Shown: piece after piece, positions 60,846-64,000 of the stretch
Position numbering within the stretch: position 1 is the first letter of the stretch
How the letters are laid out: the number at the start of each line of letters is the position of its first letter
Source of the DNA: Chlorophyllum brunneum
Taxonomy: Eukaryota > Basidiomycota > Agaricomycetes > Agaricales > Agaricaceae
NCBI GenBank assembly: GCA_963576785.1
Contig: OY756142.1
Coordinates: 1,364,001 to 1,428,000, forward strand
Reading direction: 5' to 3'
DNA: 64,000 bases
Notes under the pieces: model-generated
What the model saw: the letters and a program-made list of their open reading frames with translations, nothing else
What the model was told of the DNA's origin: nothing
Databases searched by the model: none
Position numbers and translations under genes: made by a program

Positions 60846-61845
60846 CTAGTCACCTTCATCTCGAGGCTCGTAGAAAGTACTATACCGAATTCTGCTCTCG
60901 TCAATACGTATGATATCGGAAATATCTTCGTCGTCTGGTTCAATGATGTCCTGCTCTTTGCGACCATCGTCCTGGTCGTCCTCAAACCAGGTAGCGGGGT
61001 CGTCGTCACTAGAATCCATGTCGGAATCATCTTCCAGATCTGAATCTGTGGGCTTGTGGTTCCTATAAGCAGGTCAAACTTGGCCACAAGGAATGACGGC
61101 GATGGACGTACATGAATGCCCATATTCGGTCCTCTCTCTCTTGTCTTGTGAGGATTTCCCCGTTTATCGGAATACCTTGTTTACGTTTCTTCTCGAGGAT
61201 ACGCTGTTCACGCTCCTTATCCTTCAAGAACGCCTGACGCTCGAGCTCCATAGCTTCTTGCATGCTGAAACCTGGGTTGCTGTTACCATGGTTCGGGCCT
61301 AGGGCGACGCTTTGTCCCTTGAATTACTTTCAACTCCCTAAATGACATCGAAGGATGAATGATCGACCTACAAATCGGGCCAAAGCTTTCTTTTTAGCTT
61401 CGAGTGTTCTACTTGTAGGAGGTTCCGGTGGCGGGTCGACAAGCATATCATTCTCTCCACGTATCTTAGTGTTCTTCAGTCCTGTATTGATAGTTTCCAT
61501 TCCATCAAGCTCAATTAACCGAGATTCTACAGCAGCTTGCTCAGCTAATACCCTTCGAACGTAAGTGGAAGTAGACGCTCCACTATAATAGACTGGGTTA
61601 GACGCGGAAGTATGGTGGAAGAAAGAGGATGTGTACGGGCGGGCTAGAACGGTGGTGTTTAGTCTGTGGAGGTCCTGTAGTTCACGGATGGACATTTCTG
61701 CAATGGGAGGTTGTTTGGGCCGTGGCGAAGGGCGGAAGCCTGGTGGAAGAGGCTGATGCTTGCGGCTGGGAGAGGTCGGCGAGACAGGACTTGTGGGCGG
61801 TGAAAGCCTCGCCGATGTTGATGGACTTGGTGCTGGAGAGTGCAT
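60846..61845 (-). CDS. hypothetical protein, acidic C-terminus
   Basis: Three exons (61845-61372, 61317-61112, 61062-60846) give 298 residues. The N-terminal third is Ser/Pro-rich (SPTSPSRKHQPLPP), followed by SIRELQDLHRLNTTVLARPY and then a long charged helix (AEQAAVESRLIELDGMETIN). The second half has MQEAMELERQAFLKDKEREQ, LTRQEREDRIWAFMNHKP and a strongly acidic tail (DLEDDSDMDSSDDDPATWFE). I do not recognise a domain. The basic-then-acidic helix layout is seen in nuclear scaffold or chaperone-like proteins. It lies just behind PI31 on the same strand. Confidence 0.65.
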
Positions 61846-62028
61846 GGTGGTTGAGAAACGAGGAGGATTTATATCCGTAGTCACCTCCGTGGGCCAGGGC
61901 GATATCAAGCTCCTGCCATACAAGCTACAACACTTTTCTATATCTGGCACGACTGCCGAATTGCGCATTAAGTAGTTTACAAAGTACATAGGACACCAGA
62001 CAAGGCACCGCTCAAACAAGCACCGTCA

Positions 62029-63154
62029 CTACATATACATATCGCCCTAATCCAGTCATCGTCAGTGTGCCGCAGGCCGTGTCAGAGTGTGTCAGGGCTT
62101 ACAGCTCCAGGAGGCATAAATTCATCGTTGTCGGGTTCCCCGCTTGGGGGTCCGCCACCTCTCCCTCGACCAGGGAACCCGGGGGCGCCGCCTCGTCGAG
62201 GGTATGGTTCTGGACCAATAGGGTCAAATCTGGCACCTGGAGGTGCTCCCATCGGAGGTAAAAAACCGTCACCACCCCACGGACCTCGGGGGATGCTACC
62301 ACGCGGAGTACCGAATATGGGGTGATCAGGACCAACGTACATTCCACCACCGTTCCTTGAAGGTGGGAAGAGATTGGGAGGGCTGAATGGATCTGTGGCA
62401 AAGGGGTCTAGATCTCGTCTTCCAATCTCGAGCGGGTTTTCCGGGAACATAGGCTGCGGGTGGAATGGGTTTCTAGGCGGCGCTTGGGGAGGCGCTCGTG
62501 GTTGTGGCTCGGCAGTTGGACCGGGAGGTTGGGCCTCTGGTGGTGGACGAGCGGTGGACCTGGTACTCCCGCTAGCATCCTCTGTGTATCCCTCTTTGCG
62601 AAGACCAGGTATAATCTTCTGAAGGACCTTTAGCTTTAATTGGTTCATCAAGTCTGTCACTCTGTTCGAGGAGATAAATCCATGAACCAAGGGCTGGGCA
62701 TTTGCGCTGATGCCACAAGGGTAGAAGGACGGAGACGTAAAGTCGTCAGTTGCGATGTCGAGAGTAGCTACTTTGTCCGTCTACGATAAGATTGGCGCAC
62801 GAGCCAACTGAGTCAAGATGATTGATTGCGTACCTCGAAGGCGATGGCATTGATGAGCGTGCGACTGGCCAGCTTGGAGACTTTGACAACAAACTCAAGG
62901 CTGCTCTGCTCATGTCTGTACTTGAATATATAATGGTCTGGGCCGGATCTATTCCATTCTACGGGCAGGACATTATTCTGGTAGGTAGATGAAGACGATT
63001 CGTCCACAGCTGTTAGACGGAAGGCGAGGGCAGACATTGCTGCATGGACCAAGGAGGCGAGAGCATCGTGGGGGTTTGCGAGGGAGGGCGGTGCTGGCAA
63101 GAGGGTTGGGAGGAGAGAGAGAAGGGCAGCTGCGTCCAGCGGATTTCCAGTCAT
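62029..63154 (-). CDS. proteasome regulator PI31
   Basis: Three exons (63154-62834, 62780-62103, 62046-62029) give 338 residues. The N-terminal PI31 domain contains DALASLVHAAMSALAFRLTA and SLEFVVKVSKLASRTLINA. The C-terminus is Pro/Gly-rich (RRDLDPFATDPF, GGGMYVGPDHPIFG), the PI31 C-terminal domain, and ends FMPPGAGDMYM. That ending needs a last 56-nt intron; it fits the human PSMF1 end (PPPGYDDMYL), while reading through would give SPDTL instead. PI31 binds 20S proteasomes and helps their transport and assembly. The start Met is at the first residue of MTGNPLDAAALLSLLPT; another at 63187 is in frame. Confidence 0.88.
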
Positions 63155-63254
63155 CGTCGTCTGCAACACCCAGCCGAGCCTGCCCACAGGTCACATCCTG
63201 TCACACAACACCGCCAAACACCACCCTCATACCACCACCACCACCATCAACACA
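63155..63254. promoter_or_regulatory. shared promoter PI31 / PRP5
   Basis: Only 100 bp separate the start codons of the two genes. A run of CAC and ACC triplets (63221-63245) precedes the Prp5 start. Confidence 0.4.
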
Positions 63255-64000
63255 ATGGCCCGCAGGGACAGGTCATACTCACCGGACACGTCTAACAAAC
63301 GGGTAAGACCATCTCACCGCTCTTCACCTCGGTCTCCGTCGCCGACCAGGCGCAATGCCCCAAGGCCCAGCACCAGATCCCGGTACGACGACGAACGGGA
63401 CAGAGACAGAGACCGAGATAGGGACAGAGATAGGGACAGGGACAGGGATAGATACAGGGATAGGGACCGCGACAGAGAGAGAGACCGTCATCGAGACGAC
63501 AGATACAGAGACGAGCGTCGAAGAGATTCACATCGTGACGGACGCGACGACAGGCGAGAGGACAGAAAGAGGTCCCGCTCCCGTGACCATGCCCCTACTC
63601 CGCCTCGTCCCTTAGGACAAGAATCCGCTGCACCCACACCTCCACCTGAAGACGAGAAAATGAGAGCCAAACGTGCCAAACTAGAAGCATGGAAAAGGGA
63701 ACGTGAGGCAAAGAAGGCTCTGGACGAGGCCAAGGCCAAAGCTATGGCCTTGGCTGGGAGAGCTGCGCCGGGTGAGTTTACTTCTCTGCTCTTCCAAAGA
63801 CAAGATTTCACAGCACTTGATTTAACGCCCTCCAGCCCCCGCTACTAAAACTGGTCAACTTAATCGCGCTGCACTTGGCGGATTAGGTCTTAAAGGCTTG
63901 CCACTAAAACCGGAATTTTCAGCTGCTAAAGGTCTTGCGTCAATGGATGACTCTGTGGAAACGAAACGCAAACTAGAGACGCTAGGGGACATGCCAGCTG
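63255..64000 (+). CDS. RNA helicase Prp5 (DDX46), N-terminal part
   Basis: Exon 1 (63255-63771) and the start of exon 2 (from 63836) are seen; the gene runs off the right edge before the helicase core. The N-terminus is a basic region (MARRDRSYSPDTSNKRVR), then a run of Arg-Asp dipeptides (about residues 50-80) built on a six-base repeat. The diagnostic part is MRAKRAKLEAWKREREAKKA followed by LDEAKAKAMALAGRAAPA, typical of Prp5, the DEAD-box enzyme that proofreads branch-point recognition by U2 snRNP. The identity rests on this stretch, because no DEAD-box motif is in view. Confidence 0.7.
63400..63490 (+). repeat. GGGACA/GGGATA-type hexanucleotide repeat
   Basis: About 15 imperfect copies of a six-base unit (GGGACA, GAGACA, GGGATA) encode the Arg-Asp run of the Prp5 gene. 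The repeat keeps frame, so it can lengthen or shorten without breaking the gene. Confidence 0.7.

Noticed and set aside
1..64000. CRISPR arrays, integrons, phage or other bacterial systems
   Set aside because: Intron-rich eukaryotic genes throughout; no regular direct repeats with spacers were seen.

Overview
The window looks like nuclear DNA of a filamentous basidiomycete, most likely an Agaricomycete; I cannot name the species. The evidence is compact protein genes broken by many 48-66 base introns, almost all GT-AG, with protein families typical of Agaricomycetes (DUF6534 membrane proteins, GPH-type sugar symporter, Prm10/ThrE). I see no bacterial operons, CRISPR arrays, rRNA or convincing tRNA genes. 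I recognise 26 genes, 25 complete and one cut by the right edge. Exon joins were worked out by hand from reading frame, splice dinucleotides and family conservation.

Layout. 1-4.8 kb is gene-poor and may hold an eroded retroelement. 4.8-12.5 kb: a WTAP/Mum2-like m6A-writer subunit (-), a STEEP1/UPF0428 protein (-), an Avo2-like TORC2 ankyrin protein (+) and a sucrose/alpha-glucoside symporter (+). 12.9-18.8 kb: diphthamide synthase Dph6 (-), cytosolic PheRS beta (+), EMC10 (-). 19.2-27.8 kb: an unknown small protein, a Bsd2/NDFIP-like Rsp5 adaptor, a GNAT acetyltransferase, a DUF6534 protein and Prm10 (all +). 27.9-36 kb: PheRS alpha (-), peroxin Pex2 (+), importin Kap120/IPO11 (-). 36-45 kb: a zinc-finger protein of uncertain identity (+), folylpolyglutamate synthase (-), a BRCT protein (+), Efr3 (+). 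45-56 kb: the Ski2-like helicase Slh1/ASCC3 (+), kynurenine aminotransferase (-), a ferric reductase (+). 56.7-64 kb: an ankyrin-DysF-FYVE-RING protein (+), an unknown acidic protein (-), proteasome regulator PI31 (-) and the start of splicing helicase Prp5 (+).

Themes. Several genes serve translation: both subunits of the same alpha2beta2 synthetase (PheRS) lie about 12 kb apart, next to Dph6 (eEF2 modification), with Slh1 (ribosome quality control) further along. Others serve the plasma membrane and endomembranes (Avo2, Efr3, Bsd2, EMC10, STEEP1, FYVE-RING). Many genes are head-to-head with only 100-350 bp between start codons, so shared promoters are common. I found no clear novel defence or mobile system. 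The most unusual items are the shortened, degenerate Slh1, the four-module FYVE-RING protein, the PheRS linkage, GC-AG introns in two nearby genes, and dyad or CCAAT-box structure in three intergenic regions.
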